NCBI RefSeq assembly: GCF_003950515.1
Contig: NZ_NGJS01000006.1
Span: 57,324-121,323, forward strand
Direction: 5' to 3'
From: Vagococcus vulneris
Lineage (GTDB): Bacteria > Bacillota > Bacilli > Lactobacillales > Vagococcaceae
DNA: 64,000 nucleotides
Below, piece by piece: positions 1 to 8,132 of the stretch. The notes under the pieces are model-generated. The model ran no database searches and was not told where the DNA came from. It saw only the letters and a list, made by a program, of their open reading frames with translations. The stretch's first letter is position 1. Each line of letters begins with the position of its first letter. Both the position numbers and the translations under genes were made by a program.

Positions 1-2
1 TG

Positions 3-461
3 TCAACACAATATCCTGGTGAGACATTTACTTCAGCTTCATTGGACCGTGAGGAATCTAAAAATTTTATGGGAGGATTTTTATTCTTGGGTTTAATTTT
101 CGGACTAACTTTCACGTTAGCGACAGGAATAATTATTTATTACAAACAAATTTCAGAAGGTAATCAAGATCAGCAACGGTATGATATCATGCAAAAAGTT
201 GGTATGAGTCATGCTGAAGTGAAGAAAACAATTCAAAGCCAAATTTGGATGGTCTTCTTCTTCCCAATTGCACTAGCAGCTCTGCATTTGGCCTTTGCGT
301 TTCCAATGATTCAAAAAATGTTAGTATTATTCGGACTAAGTAATTGGATAATCTTTTTAACCGCGAGCGTCATAGTTGTTATTAGTTTCTTAGTTATCTA
401 TTTAGGAATGTTTATGCAGACCTCAAAATCATACTATCGTATTGTTGAGAGACAGCATTAA
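3..461 (+). CDS. Bce-type ABC transporter permease, C-terminal part (partial at left edge)
   Basis: The frame is open to the left edge, so the true start lies outside the window. The visible 152 residues hold three hydrophobic segments. Between the first and second is a cytoplasmic loop (YDIMQKVGMSHAEVKKTIQSQ) of the kind seen in the last transmembrane block of FtsX/BceB-like permeases, where the loop reads as kLrklGms..ei.k.i..q. Family knowledge: such permeases pair with a BceA-like ATPase and remove or sense peptide antibiotics at the membrane. The ATPase is not visible. A terminator follows 14 bases after the stop. It could also be a lipoprotein-export-like FtsX permease; the loop favours the Bce type. 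Confidence 0.75.
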   Translation, partial: STQYPGETFTSASLDREESKNFMGGFLFLGLIFGLTFTLATGIIIYYKQISEGNQDQQRYDIMQKVGMSHAEVKKTIQSQIWMVFFFPIALAALHLAFAFPMIQKMLVLFGLSNWIIFLTASVIVVISFLVIYLGMFMQTSKSYYRIVERQH

Positions 462-474
462 TTAAAAATACTAT

Positions 475-516
475 AAAAAAGTAAAGTATCGAGTTATTAG
501 TTACTTTGCTTTTTTA
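475..516 (+). terminator. Rho-independent terminator after the ABC permease
   Basis: The arms AAGTAAAGTA and TACTTTGCTT pair with one G-U, and a run of T follows. Confidence 0.65.
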
Positions 517-621
517 TTTTGTAATCAATCGTAGTAATTATTTAGTTTCTAAATTAATATTTGAATGACATTAAATTTTAAAATAGTTTATAATTTTTAA
601 TTGAAAGTATGTTAATTTTAA

Positions 622-1176
622 ATGGATGCAGCTGTTATAGCTAATGATTTGAGCTTAGTAGCAATGTTTGTTTCAATAAATACTCTTATTAAACGTAAAG
701 ATAGACAGAAAATGATAAGTTAATTGAGGAGGCAGTGCATATTGCCGAAGAAGCTAATAAATTATTCGAAAAGTCATTTAGTCTAAGTATAGGAAGCTAT
801 GTTACTTATGTAAAAAAATAAAGTTAATGTTATTTATTACTATGCTAAAATAGATAGTCCTGAAAAATTGCTTACTGATCAAGATTTATTGGAAAGGATA
901 CAGTATAAGGTAGAATTAACGTTTAGATTAATTGTAATCAAGGGTATAGTTCTATCGCAGGACTCATTAAAGTACACGATATTGATGGTATGGAAAAATT
1001 GGCATTATATACATTAAATAAAAAAGAAGTCAGCATACCAAGAAATAGAAAAAATATTAATGTTAATTAATAATAATCGCCATGATTATTTACAAAAAGA
1101 TATTAAGTTGTTGGATGACGAGTGCAAACAAACGGTGGTAAAAATCTTAGATAATTTTAAAGATACAGCATACTAA
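622..1176 (+). pseudogene. Decayed gene of unknown function
   Basis: An ATG at 622 opens a 33-codon frame (MDAAVIANDLSLVAMF...) that stops at 721. A -1 shift continues it as LIEEAVHIAEEANKLFEKSF up to a stop near 821. Further pieces in other frames (YYAKIDSPEKLLTDQDLLERIQ; YQEIEKILMLINNNRHDYLQ) run to a stop at 1176. The pieces have protein-like, mostly helical composition, and breaks in three places suggest one soluble protein gene with several indels. I do not recognise the family. It lies between a terminator and queH, and no IS end is visible beside it. Confidence 0.45.
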
Positions 1177-1243
1177 TTGTACAGTAGAAAATTAAAGAAA
1201 TACTAATAAATAAAAAATGTTATTTTATGATGGGAGATACAAC

Positions 1244-1957
1244 ATGATAAATTCTGAAGAAATCATTAAAAAAATGTCTAATCAAAAAATAAATTATGAT
1301 TCTGTTTTAAAAAAAGTTATCACATCTTGGGAAAAACAAAAAATACGACCTAAAATTTTATTACATAGTTGTTGTGCACCATGTAGTACTTATACATTAG
1401 AATATTTATGTGAATATGCAGATGTAACAATTTATTTCTCCAATTCTAATATTTATCCTAAAAGTGAATACCAACGTCGCGCGACTGTTCAACAAACATT
1501 TATTAACGATTTTATTAAAAATACGGGGAAAAAAGTAGGTTATATTGAAGCAGATTATAAACCAAATGAGTTTATAAAAATGGTAAAAAACAATCAATTA
1601 GCTGAAGAAAAGGAGGGGGGGAAACGTTGTACAGCATGCTTTAATATGCGTTTAGATTTAGTTGCACAAGAAGCCCTGGAACGAAACTTTGATTATTTTG
1701 GTAGTGCATTAACTATTTCACCTAAAAAAAATGCTCAATTAATTAATCAAATCGGTATGGATATCCAAAAAATATACAGTGTTAATTATTTACCAAGTGA
1801 TTTTAAAAAAAATAAGGGTTATGAGCGATCAATCGAGTTATGCAAGGAATATGATATTTATCGCCAATGTTACTGTGGGTGTGTGTTTTCGGCTAAACAA
1901 CAAGGTGTCGATTTAAAACGAATAAATAAAGAAGCTATTGAGTTTAATAAAAAATAA
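1244..1957 (+). CDS. queH: Epoxyqueuosine reductase QueH
   Basis: A 237-residue protein of the QueH (DUF208) family, which carries out the last step of queuosine synthesis, reduction of epoxyqueuosine in tRNA. Visible signatures are HSCCAPCST with the vicinal cysteines at residues 43-44, then GGKRCTACF, and the C-terminal CYCGCVFS. Family knowledge: these cysteines bind an Fe-S cluster and a second metal. The ATG at 1244 is preferred over an in-frame ATG at 1217 because GGGAG sits 8 bases before it. The gene stands alone with its own terminator. No other queuosine gene is in the window. Confidence 0.9.
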   Translation: MINSEEIIKKMSNQKINYDSVLKKVITSWEKQKIRPKILLHSCCAPCSTYTLEYLCEYADVTIYFSNSNIYPKSEYQRRATVQQTFINDFIKNTGKKVGYIEADYKPNEFIKMVKNNQLAEEKEGGKRCTACFNMRLDLVAQEALERNFDYFGSALTISPKKNAQLINQIGMDIQKIYSVNYLPSDFKKNKGYERSIELCKEYDIYRQCYCGCVFSAKQQGVDLKRINKEAIEFNKK

Positions 1958-1982
1958 TAAGGTTTTATCAAATTTTTCTATC

Positions 1983-2028
1983 AAAAAACACTCCTTTAAC
2001 TGTATTGTTAGCTAAAAGAGTGTTTTTT
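1983..2028 (+). terminator. Terminator of queH
   Basis: AAAAAACACTC and GAGTGTTTTTT form an 11-bp stem around a 24-base loop. The T-run follows queH; the A-run on the other side would also serve minus-strand transcripts. Confidence 0.75.
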
Positions 2029-2286
2029 AAAGTCTTTAAATAGTAAGGAACTAATTAATTAGAAAAATACTAGCGGAGAATTAGTATTATTTTTAAGGAA
2101 ACTAATTCTAATGAAAAAAATTATATTAACTATAACTAAGATAATTAATTAGTATGAAAATAGTATGAATAAAATTTAAAGAGAATTTGATAATTGAATG
2201 TATTGTATTAATTAAGAGATGTTTATGTTCCATAATAATTTTTATAGTGAAACTAAACTCAAGAAAAAGAGTGATAAAACTCAGAT

Positions 2287-2314
2287 TTGATAATAGTTAT
2301 AGCAAATCTATAAT
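2287..2314 (+). promoter_or_regulatory. Promoter of nrdDG
   Basis: TTGATA (2287-2292), a 16-base spacer, then TATAAT (2309-2314). It supports transcription starting well upstream of the TTG at 2430, leaving a leader of about 110 bases. The rest of the 1958-2429 gap shows only short inverted repeats (for example AATACTA/TAGTATT near 2065-2087). Confidence 0.65.
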
Positions 2315-2370
2315 AACTATATATAGTTGTCAAGACTTTTTTTTTATTTTAAAGACACAATATATAGTTG
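2314..2370 (+). promoter_or_regulatory. Two NrdR boxes in the nrdDG promoter region
   Basis: Box 1 (2314-2329) is TAACTATATATAGTTG and box 2 (2355-2370) is ACACAATATATAGTTG. Both fit the NrdR consensus acaCwATATaTwGtgt. Box 1 overlaps the -10 element, as expected for repression by NrdR-(d)ATP. The box centres are 41 bp apart, about four helical turns; the usual distance is about three. Confidence 0.75.
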
Positions 2371-2429
2371 AAAAAAGCACTTTATTGAGCTATGATAGTA
2401 ATCGAATGATTGAAAGGGAGTTGACTAAA

Positions 2430-4622
2430 TTGATAGATTTTAACTTAAATAGTGAAAAAGATAGCGAGTTAAGTGTCAAGCTGCACAAGATTCAAGTAAT
2501 AAAACGTGATGGACGTATCGTTGAATTTGATGATGACAAAATAAAAAATGCTTTGGTGAAAGCTCAAATAGAAATTGACGGACCGTTAGACCCTGTCTCT
2601 AATACTAAAATTGATCATTTAGTCGATTTAATTAATAATGAAATTGCTGAACGTTTTGCTAAAAATATTAAAATTTATGAAATTCAAAACATTGTGGAAC
2701 ACACATTGCTGGATCACTGTGAATATGAGCTAGCCGAAGAATACATTAATTACCGCACAAAGCGGGATTTTGATCGTCGCCGTGCGACGGACATTAACTT
2801 TACAATTGAAAAGCTATTAAATAAAGATAGCCGATTAGTCAATGAGAACGCAAATAAAGACAGTGATGTATTTAATACACAGCGTGATTTGACAGCAGGA
2901 ATCGTTGGAAAATCAATTGGTTTGAAGATGTTGCCGCCGCATGTTACAAATGCACATCAAAAAGGTGATATTCACTACCATGACTTGGATTACCATCCAT
3001 ATGCACCGATGACGAATTGCTGCTTAATTGATTTTAAGAACATGCTGAATAACGGCTTCAAAATAGGTAACGCCGAAGTTGAACCGCCAAAATCAATTCA
3101 AACAGCTACCGCACAAATTTCGCAAATTATCGCAAATGTAGCATCTAGTCAATATGGTGGCTGTTCTGCTGACCGTATCGATGAATTTTTAGCACCGTTT
3201 GCTAAAAAGAATTATCAAAAACATTTAGCTGATGCAGAACGCTGGGTGGATGATGAAGCTAAACGCGATGCATACGCCAAAGAAAAAACACGTAAAGATA
3301 TTTATGATGCGATGCAAAGTTTAGAATATGAGATTAATACACTATTTACATCTAATGGCCAAACACCATTTACTTCACTAGGTTTTGGTTTAGGAACTAA
3401 TTGGTTTGAACGTGAAATTCAACGTGCTATTTTTCAAAATCGGATTAAAGGTTTAGGCGGAGAACACCGCACGGCAATTTTCCCAAAATTGATTTTTACA
3501 ATTAAAGAAGGCGTGAATCGTCAACCAAGCGACCCTAACTATGATATTAAGGAATTAGCTGTTGAATGTGCCACAAAACGAATGTATCCTGATATTTTAA
3601 ACTATGATAAGATTGTCGAATTGACAGGTAGTTTCAAAGTACCGATGGGTTGTCGTTCATTCTTGCAAGGATGGAAAGATGAAAACGGGCAAGAAGTTAA
3701 TGCTGGTCGGATGAATTTAGGTGTTGTTACCTTGAACTTGCCGCGTATTGCAATGGAGGCTGACGGCGATAAGGAAAAATTCTGGAATCTTTTGGAAGAG
3801 CGCTTAGGTATTATTAAAGATGCGTTGGTTTTCCGAGTGAACCGCTGTAAAGAAGCGACACCTGCTAATGCACCTGTTTTATATATGCACGGTGCCTTTG
3901 GACCAAAATTGAAAAAAACAGATTCTGTTGATGAATTGTTTAAAAATCGTCGTGCTACTGTGTCACTTGGCTATATTGGATTATACGAAGTCGCATCAGC
4001 ATTCTATGGCGGTGCATGGGAACATAATCCAGAAGCAAAGGCATTCACTTTGGATATTGTCAAAGCGCTTAAAGCACATGCGGATGATTGGGGTGATGAA
4101 TACGGCTACCACTTTAGCGTTTATTCAACACCAAGTGAAAGCTTGACGGATCGTTTCTGCCGTTTAGATCATGAAAAATTTGGTAATGTTGAAAATATTA
4201 CGGATAAAGAGTATTATACAAACAGTTTCCATTATGATGTTAGAAAAAATCCGACACCTTTTGAGAAATTAGATTTTGAAAAAGATTATCCGCAATATTG
4301 TTCAGGCGGATTTATCCACTACTGTGAGTATCCGGTTTTACAAACTAATCCTAAAGCATTAGAAGCTGTTTGGGATTACGCATATGATAAAATCGGCTAT
4401 TTAGGAACCAATACACCGATTGATCATTGCTATGAATGTGATTTTAAAGGTGATTTTAATCCAACTGAGCGCGGTTTTGAATGTCCTGAATGTGGCAATC
4501 ATGATCCAAAAACCTGTGATGTTGTTAAGAGAACTTGTGGTTATTTAGGTAATCCGCAAGCACGACCAATGGTGCATGGCCGTCACAAAGAAATTGCTTC
4601 ACGTGTTAAACATATGAAATAA
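2430..4622 (+). CDS. nrdD: Anaerobic (class III) ribonucleoside-triphosphate reductase NrdD
   Basis: About 730 residues, the usual size. It makes dNTPs from NTPs without oxygen by a glycyl radical. An N-terminal ATP-cone (VIKRDGRIVEFDDDKI) senses dATP/ATP. The C-terminus has the zinc site CYECDF...CPECG and the glycyl radical motif RTCGYLGNP, about 30 residues from the end. The frame is open from 2187, but its first 81 codons look non-coding and hold the promoter and NrdR boxes. The TTG at 2430 has GGGAG 9 bases upstream and gives the normal N-terminus; an ATG at 2406 lacks a good ribosome site. NrdG follows after an attenuator-like hairpin. Confidence 0.95.
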   Translation: MIDFNLNSEKDSELSVKLHKIQVIKRDGRIVEFDDDKIKNALVKAQIEIDGPLDPVSNTKIDHLVDLINNEIAERFAKNIKIYEIQNIVEHTLLDHCEYELAEEYINYRTKRDFDRRRATDINFTIEKLLNKDSRLVNENANKDSDVFNTQRDLTAGIVGKSIGLKMLPPHVTNAHQKGDIHYHDLDYHPYAPMTNCCLIDFKNMLNNGFKIGNAEVEPPKSIQTATAQISQIIANVASSQYGGCSADRIDEFLAPFAKKNYQKHLADAERWVDDEAKRDAYAKEKTRKDIYDAMQSLEYEINTLFTSNGQTPFTSLGFGLGTNWFEREIQRAIFQNRIKGLGGEHRTAIFPKLIFTIKEGVNRQPSDPNYDIKELAVECATKRMYPDILNYDKIVELTGSFKVPMGCRSFLQGWKDENGQEVNAGRMNLGVVTLNLPRIAMEADGDKEKFWNLLEERLGIIKDALVFRVNRCKEATPANAPVLYMHGAFGPKLKKTDSVDELFKNRRATVSLGYIGLYEVASAFYGGAWEHNPEAKAFTLDIVKALKAHADDWGDEYGYHFSVYSTPSESLTDRFCRLDHEKFGNVENITDKEYYTNSFHYDVRKNPTPFEKLDFEKDYPQYCSGGFIHYCEYPVLQTNPKALEAVWDYAYDKIGYLGTNTPIDHCYECDFKGDFNPTERGFECPECGNHDPKTCDVVKRTCGYLGNPQARPMVHGRHKEIASRVKHMK

Positions 4623-4630
4623 ATTTTAAT

Positions 4631-4670
4631 AAAGAGATTAAGTGTGGGCATTAAACTTAGTCTCTTTTTT
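4631..4670 (+). terminator. Terminator or attenuator between nrdD and nrdG
   Basis: AAAGAGATTAAGT pairs with ACTTAGTCTCTTT over 13 bp with one G-U. The loop is 11 bases and six T residues follow. Its place inside the nrdDG unit suggests partial termination that lowers nrdG relative to nrdD. Confidence 0.7.
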
Positions 4671-4689
4671 AGCTAAAGGGGTAAAAAGT

Positions 4690-5274
4690 ATGAGAAATCC
4701 AAAGCCAAAAGAGTGGTCAGCAGCTGATTGGAGCCAGTATAAAATTGCTGATTATAAACCGTTTATGTTTGTTGACGGGGAAGGGGTTCGCTGCAGTCTG
4801 TATGTCAGCGGTTGCCTATTTGCTTGTAAAGGTTGTTTTAATAAAGCTATTCAAAATTTCAATTACGGAGAACCATATACGCAAGAATTAGAAGATCAAA
4901 TTATTACCGATTTGGGTCATGATCATGTTCAAGGATTGACCTTATTAGGCGGAGAGCCATTTTTAAATACACAAGTATGTTTGAAGTTAGTTGACCGAAT
5001 TCGTGAAAAGTATGGTACGGCTAAAGATATCTGGTCGTGGTCAGGTTATACATTTGAGGAACTGCTTCAGGATACCAATGATAAGTTGGAATTATTGTCG
5101 AAAATCGATATCTTAGTAGATGGACGCTTTGAATTAAGCCGGCGTGACTTAACGCTTCAGTTTCGTGGTAGCAGCAATCAGCGAATTATTGATGTGCCGA
5201 AGTCGTTAGCATCTGAAAATAAAGAAGTCGTTATTTGGGAAAAATGTGTGGATAAAGCTAGATATCAAGATTAA
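4690..5274 (+). CDS. nrdG: Anaerobic ribonucleotide reductase activating protein NrdG
   Basis: A 194-residue radical SAM enzyme that installs the glycyl radical on NrdD. The cluster motif CLFACKGC (C42, C46, C49) has CX3CX2C spacing, and LLGGEPF is the SAM-binding GGE element. The ATG at 4690 follows AAAGGGG by 8 bases. The in-frame ATG at 4642 lies inside the attenuator hairpin and is unlikely. It is transcribed with nrdD through that hairpin. Confidence 0.93.
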   Translation: MRNPKPKEWSAADWSQYKIADYKPFMFVDGEGVRCSLYVSGCLFACKGCFNKAIQNFNYGEPYTQELEDQIITDLGHDHVQGLTLLGGEPFLNTQVCLKLVDRIREKYGTAKDIWSWSGYTFEELLQDTNDKLELLSKIDILVDGRFELSRRDLTLQFRGSSNQRIIDVPKSLASENKEVVIWEKCVDKARYQD

Positions 5275-5305
5275 TATTTAATTGGAAAATTATTTAGACA
5301 GTCAT

Positions 5306-5343
5306 AAAAAGAGCGCATCTCAACCATGAGAAGCGCTCTTTTT
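5306..5343. terminator. Bidirectional terminator between nrdG and the DUF3021 gene
   Basis: AAAAAGAGCGC and GCGCTCTTTTT form the outer stem, with a short CTC/GAG inner pairing. A- and T-runs flank both sides, so it can serve nrdG (plus) and the DUF3021 gene (minus). Confidence 0.8.
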
Positions 5344-5344
5344 G

Positions 5345-5752
5345 CTAGATTAATCGGTTTAATTCTTTGGTTAATTGACTATTTTTATATTTTGAATAAA
5401 AGTAAAAACCAATGATATGACCAATTAGTGTTAATAAAATAATACCAATCCAATAGGGCATTACGATATTCAGCATGTCTCTTGAATAAAGAGTGAGACC
5501 AATAAACATACAAATGTTATTGGCACATGTGCTGATAATGATATTAGTTAAAGCCTTGAAAGTTGAATAGTGCCACAAATATGGATAGATAACTCCAAAG
5601 ACTAGACCCATAAGTAAGCCGATGAGTAAAATATTCCAAATAAAGTGGAATGGGACTATCCGCTGATGAAATTGTAGAGTCGCTAACATAGTAATCCAAA
5701 TAGTGCTGCCTAGAGCGGCTTGTGTAAAACTGTTTTTTAATGTGTTTATCAT
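5345..5752 (-). CDS. DUF3021 family membrane protein, partner of the LytTR regulator
   Basis: 135 residues with four hydrophobic segments (about 10-30, 35-55, 66-87 and 93-116) and a short basic tail, typical of DUF3021. Its ATG overlaps the LytTR stop (ATGA), so the two are translationally coupled. Family knowledge: in LytTR regulatory systems such as HdrRM and BrsRM of streptococci, a membrane protein of this kind restrains the LytTR activator. That role here is inference from gene order and size. Confidence 0.8.
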   Translation of the reverse strand: MINTLKNSFTQAALGSTIWITMLATLQFHQRIVPFHFIWNILLIGLLMGLVFGVIYPYLWHYSTFKALTNIIISTCANNICMFIGLTLYSRDMLNIVMPYWIGIILLTLIGHIIGFYFYSKYKNSQLTKELNRLI

Positions 5753-6195
5753 GATAATCTCTCCTTAATATTTTTTGCGTAGTGTCGGCTGATTAGGTAC
5801 TTATTATCACTTAGCATGGAAATATTTAGTCTTGAATATTTTTCAACATTGAATGTTTTTATTTGATTTAGGTTGATAATAGTTGATTGATTAATTCGAT
5901 AAAAAGATTCTTGCTCTAAATAGTTTAATTCTTTCAGTCGCTTACTTAAAAAGTACCGTTTTCCTTCGGTTGTTATTATTTGACTCATATGGCTAAGAGC
6001 GGTGATTGCTTCGATTTCTGTCAAATTAAGCAATATATTTCGATTGTTAATCATGTCGGTTGCTTTGATTTGATTAATTCCATTTAACAAAGTGTCTAGT
6101 TTTTCTAAAATTGTTTTATTTACGGGATGACTAACGATGTCGATAGTGTTTGGCTTTTTTGAATCTTGCCAAATATGATTTATGTTTATTTTCAT
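5749..6195 (-). CDS. LytTR-domain transcriptional regulator
   Basis: 148 residues without a receiver domain. The C-terminal 95 residues match the LytTR DNA-binding fold (NILLNLTEIEAITALS..., GKRYFLSKRLKELN, FYRINQSTIINLNQIKTF, LISRHYAKNIKERL). GGAGAGG precedes the ATG. It is the first gene of a two-gene unit with DUF3021. A 9-base direct repeat upstream, spaced 21 bp, fits autoregulation by a LytTR protein. Confidence 0.85.
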   Translation of the reverse strand: MKININHIWQDSKKPNTIDIVSHPVNKTILEKLDTLLNGINQIKATDMINNRNILLNLTEIEAITALSHMSQIITTEGKRYFLSKRLKELNYLEQESFYRINQSTIINLNQIKTFNVEKYSRLNISMLSDNKYLISRHYAKNIKERLS

Positions 6196-6260
6196 TATTA
6201 TCCTCTCCTATGACTTTAGATTAACAAGAATTTAAGTACAGTGTTAGTAATTTTTATTTG

Positions 6261-6290
6261 GTTGCAATTTTTTAGTACTTTGTTGCAATT
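6261..6290 (-). promoter_or_regulatory. Direct repeat, candidate LytTR operator
   Basis: GTTGCAATT occurs at 6261-6269 and 6282-6290, exactly 21 bp apart. LytTR sites are 9-bp direct repeats with a 12-bp gap, the same geometry. The bases do not match the ComE-type consensus closely, so the assignment rests on spacing and position about 70 bp before the LytTR gene. Confidence 0.5.
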
Positions 6291-6314
6291 AATCAAGATT
6301 TAGTTATTAATAAT

Positions 6315-6353
6315 AAAAAAATGCCCCACAGAAGATTTCTAGGGGCATTTTTT
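6315..6353. terminator. Terminator after the 72-residue gene
   Basis: AAAAAAATGCCCC and GGGGCATTTTTT flank a 14-base loop. On the minus strand it ends the small gene at 6366-6584. Confidence 0.75.
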
Positions 6354-6365
6354 ATTACTATGTAA

Positions 6366-6584
6366 TTAACTTCGTGTGAAATGATTTTGATAAACGTATG
6401 TTTTTTCATCAACTGAAAAACCATCGTCTTCTAATATCTCTTTTGTTACTAGATGAGTGTCACCATCAGAATCTCTCACAATTACTGTATTTTCCAAAAT
6501 TAATTCTACTCTACCTGTAACATCTTTATCATGAACAGTGGGATGATTAATAACTGAACCTATCGAAATTATAGTTTTAGACAA
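6366..6584 (-). CDS. Small protein, DUF2187-like
   Basis: 72 residues, acidic and soluble, predicted mostly beta. A TTG start follows AAAGGGTGA by about 7 bases. The core (IGSVINHPTV..KDVTGRVELILENTVIVRD) resembles the KOW-like DUF2187/YkvS family, whose function is not known to me. It is a single gene with its own terminator, beside an IS30 remnant. Family placement is tentative; that it is a real gene is likely from the ribosome site and terminator. Confidence 0.6.
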   Translation of the reverse strand: MSKTIISIGSVINHPTVHDKDVTGRVELILENTVIVRDSDGDTHLVTKEILEDDGFSVDEKTYVYQNHFTRS

Positions 6585-6658
6585 ATTAAATTCACCCTTT
6601 CTATATTAAGTATACCATATAAAAAAATATGTTTTTCAATGTTTATATTTTATTATTA

Positions 6659-6780
6659 TCAAATTATACTAGACAAATTATCTTGGATAACAAAATTCAA
6701 AAATACTCTCAATTGTGTTTTATATAATTCAATGTATTTTTGAATGTTACTTCTTTTATAAGCAATAGATTGAATAAAAA
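6659..6780 (-). mobile_element. IS30-type transposase C-terminal remnant
   Basis: Read on the minus strand this gives IQSIAYKRSNIQKYIELYKT...FLNFVIQDNLSSII and a stop. It aligns position by position with the better-preserved IS30-type end at the right edge of the window (IQSIASKRNNIPRKSLNYKT...). It lacks the conserved Pro-Arg-Lys and is cut off upstream, so it is a dead fragment. Confidence 0.6.
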
Positions 6781-6931
6781 ATTTGTCAACTTATTTGAAA
6801 TTAATTTTTTAAGTTATCTAGCTTAATGTTACAATCGGTGTTTATATAGATAAGTCGTTTTGATAATAATGATTATTAAAAGACAAATAAGTCAATGTAT
6901 TATACAATTTAACATAGAGAGGTGGTTTGTA

Positions 6932-7291
6932 ATGTCATTATTAGTTGAATATATAGAAAAAGGAGTCGACTATATCGCGATTTTTATTTTAATTGTTGGT
7001 GGATTGAAAAGTATCGTTAATTTTGTGCGGATTGAATTAAGAAAAAAAGAAGGTCACGAAAAAGCATTACATAAAGATATCGAAAAGGTAAATTTGAGTT
7101 CATATATTCTTTTAAGTATTCAATTCATGATTATTAGTGATTTAATTCGAACAGTCACATCAGACTCGTTTAAGAATATTTTTTATGTATCAATTTTGAT
7201 TATAATTAGAGGAATCATTGCAAAATTAGTTGTAGAAGATTCGTCTATTACTAAAAGTGCTATTATTAATCATAAAACAGAAGGAGAATGA
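6932..7291 (+). CDS. DUF1622 family membrane protein
   Basis: 119 residues with three hydrophobic segments (about 12-32, 57-74 and 82-100). The IVGGLKSIVNFVRIELRKKEGH stretch after the first segment matches the DUF1622 pattern. AGAGAGGTGG precedes the ATG at 6932; an in-frame ATG at 6860 lacks a ribosome site. Function is unknown. It is monocistronic, with a terminator overlapping its stop codon. Confidence 0.75.
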   Translation: MSLLVEYIEKGVDYIAIFILIVGGLKSIVNFVRIELRKKEGHEKALHKDIEKVNLSSYILLSIQFMIISDLIRTVTSDSFKNIFYVSILIIIRGIIAKLVVEDSSITKSAIINHKTEGE

Positions 7292-7320
7292 CAGTATATT
7301 CAGTCATTCTCCTTTTATTT
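7281..7320 (+). terminator. Terminator overlapping the DUF1622 stop codon
   Basis: AAGGAGAATGAC and GTCATTCTCCTT form a perfect 12-bp stem followed by TTATTTT. The left arm includes the last codons and stop. Confidence 0.8.
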
Positions 7321-7321
7321 T

Positions 7322-8089
7322 AATGTGATATATAATCAAGTAGTTGAAATATATCATTTTTGATCTAATCAACATCATTATTTGGACTTTTATAGGTTCA
7401 CCTAAACTGACGAGCATGTCTGTTTCGTCAGTTGTGGGCAAAAATACTACTAAATTGATAAGGATGGCAAGTGTAAATGTCATGTTGATGTATGATACAT
7501 GTCGACCCAATCTTTGATGTTTCTAGCTCCTTCAATTTGGATGTGCCATAAAACATTGATTTTCATAGTTAATTTCTTTTTTATGAGCAAAGTTAGCATT
7601 GGTTTTCTCTCATACAAGTGCCTTTTTCATAGTGTAATTATAGTAGATTGTATATTTGAATGTATATCGCATAAGAATAGGTGAAACTACAAAACGATTA
7701 CTTAGATTCCTCCATATAATTGCATATTGGCATGTGGAATACTTCTAAATGATTGAATAACTGTCGGAAATAGCAATGAAGCTAAAAAAGTGGTAAATAC
7801 CTATTAAAGTAGCTTTGTGCTGTCGGTCTTTTTAAACAATGAATACTCTGCTGAAACTGATATAATTTGATTTAGGAAGATTAAATAATTCATACGTAGG
7901 TGGTTAGGCTATTTTTATTCAACGACATGGTACGTTCTGCTAAGATACTCAATAATCCCGACAGCGTTAAGTTGATGATATCTTTAATAGATAGGGATGT
8001 TTCTTTCACAGTTTCTATCCCTTGAAGCAAGTTTGATTTTAATGTAGAGAATTATTTTATCATCACTGTATCTAATGTGGCGTAAAAGA
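7322..8089 (-). pseudogene. Decayed minus-strand gene(s) of unknown function
   Basis: No intact frame lies in this stretch. On the minus strand there are coding-like pieces in different frames: LKSNLLQGIETVKETSLSI and INLTLSGLLSILAERTMSL (about 8045-7895), FLASLLFPTVIQSF then PHANMQLYGGI (about 7790-7705), and MTFTLAILINLVVFL (about 7480-7430). Their order on one strand suggests one or two former genes, at least partly membrane-embedded. I cannot name the family. The patch lies between a terminator and mntH. Confidence 0.4.
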
Positions 8090-8096
8090 ATAAAAG

Positions 8097-8129
8097 AAGC
8101 TGTCGTATATTTTAAATATACGACAGCTT
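8097..8129. terminator. Terminator of mntH
   Basis: AAGCTGTCGTATAT and its exact complement form a 14-bp stem around a 5-base loop. On the minus strand it is followed by CTTTTATTCTTTT. Confidence 0.75.
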
Positions 8130-8132
8130 AAA

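Noticed and set aside
2187..2429. N-terminal extension of the NrdD frame
   Set aside because: It contains the promoter and NrdR boxes, has non-coding composition, and the TTG at 2430 has the ribosome site and gives the normal protein length.
7304..7684. Short opposed open frames before mntH as real genes
   Set aside because: No ribosome sites, overlapping on both strands, and other frames in the region carry equally coding-like fragments; treated as decayed DNA.
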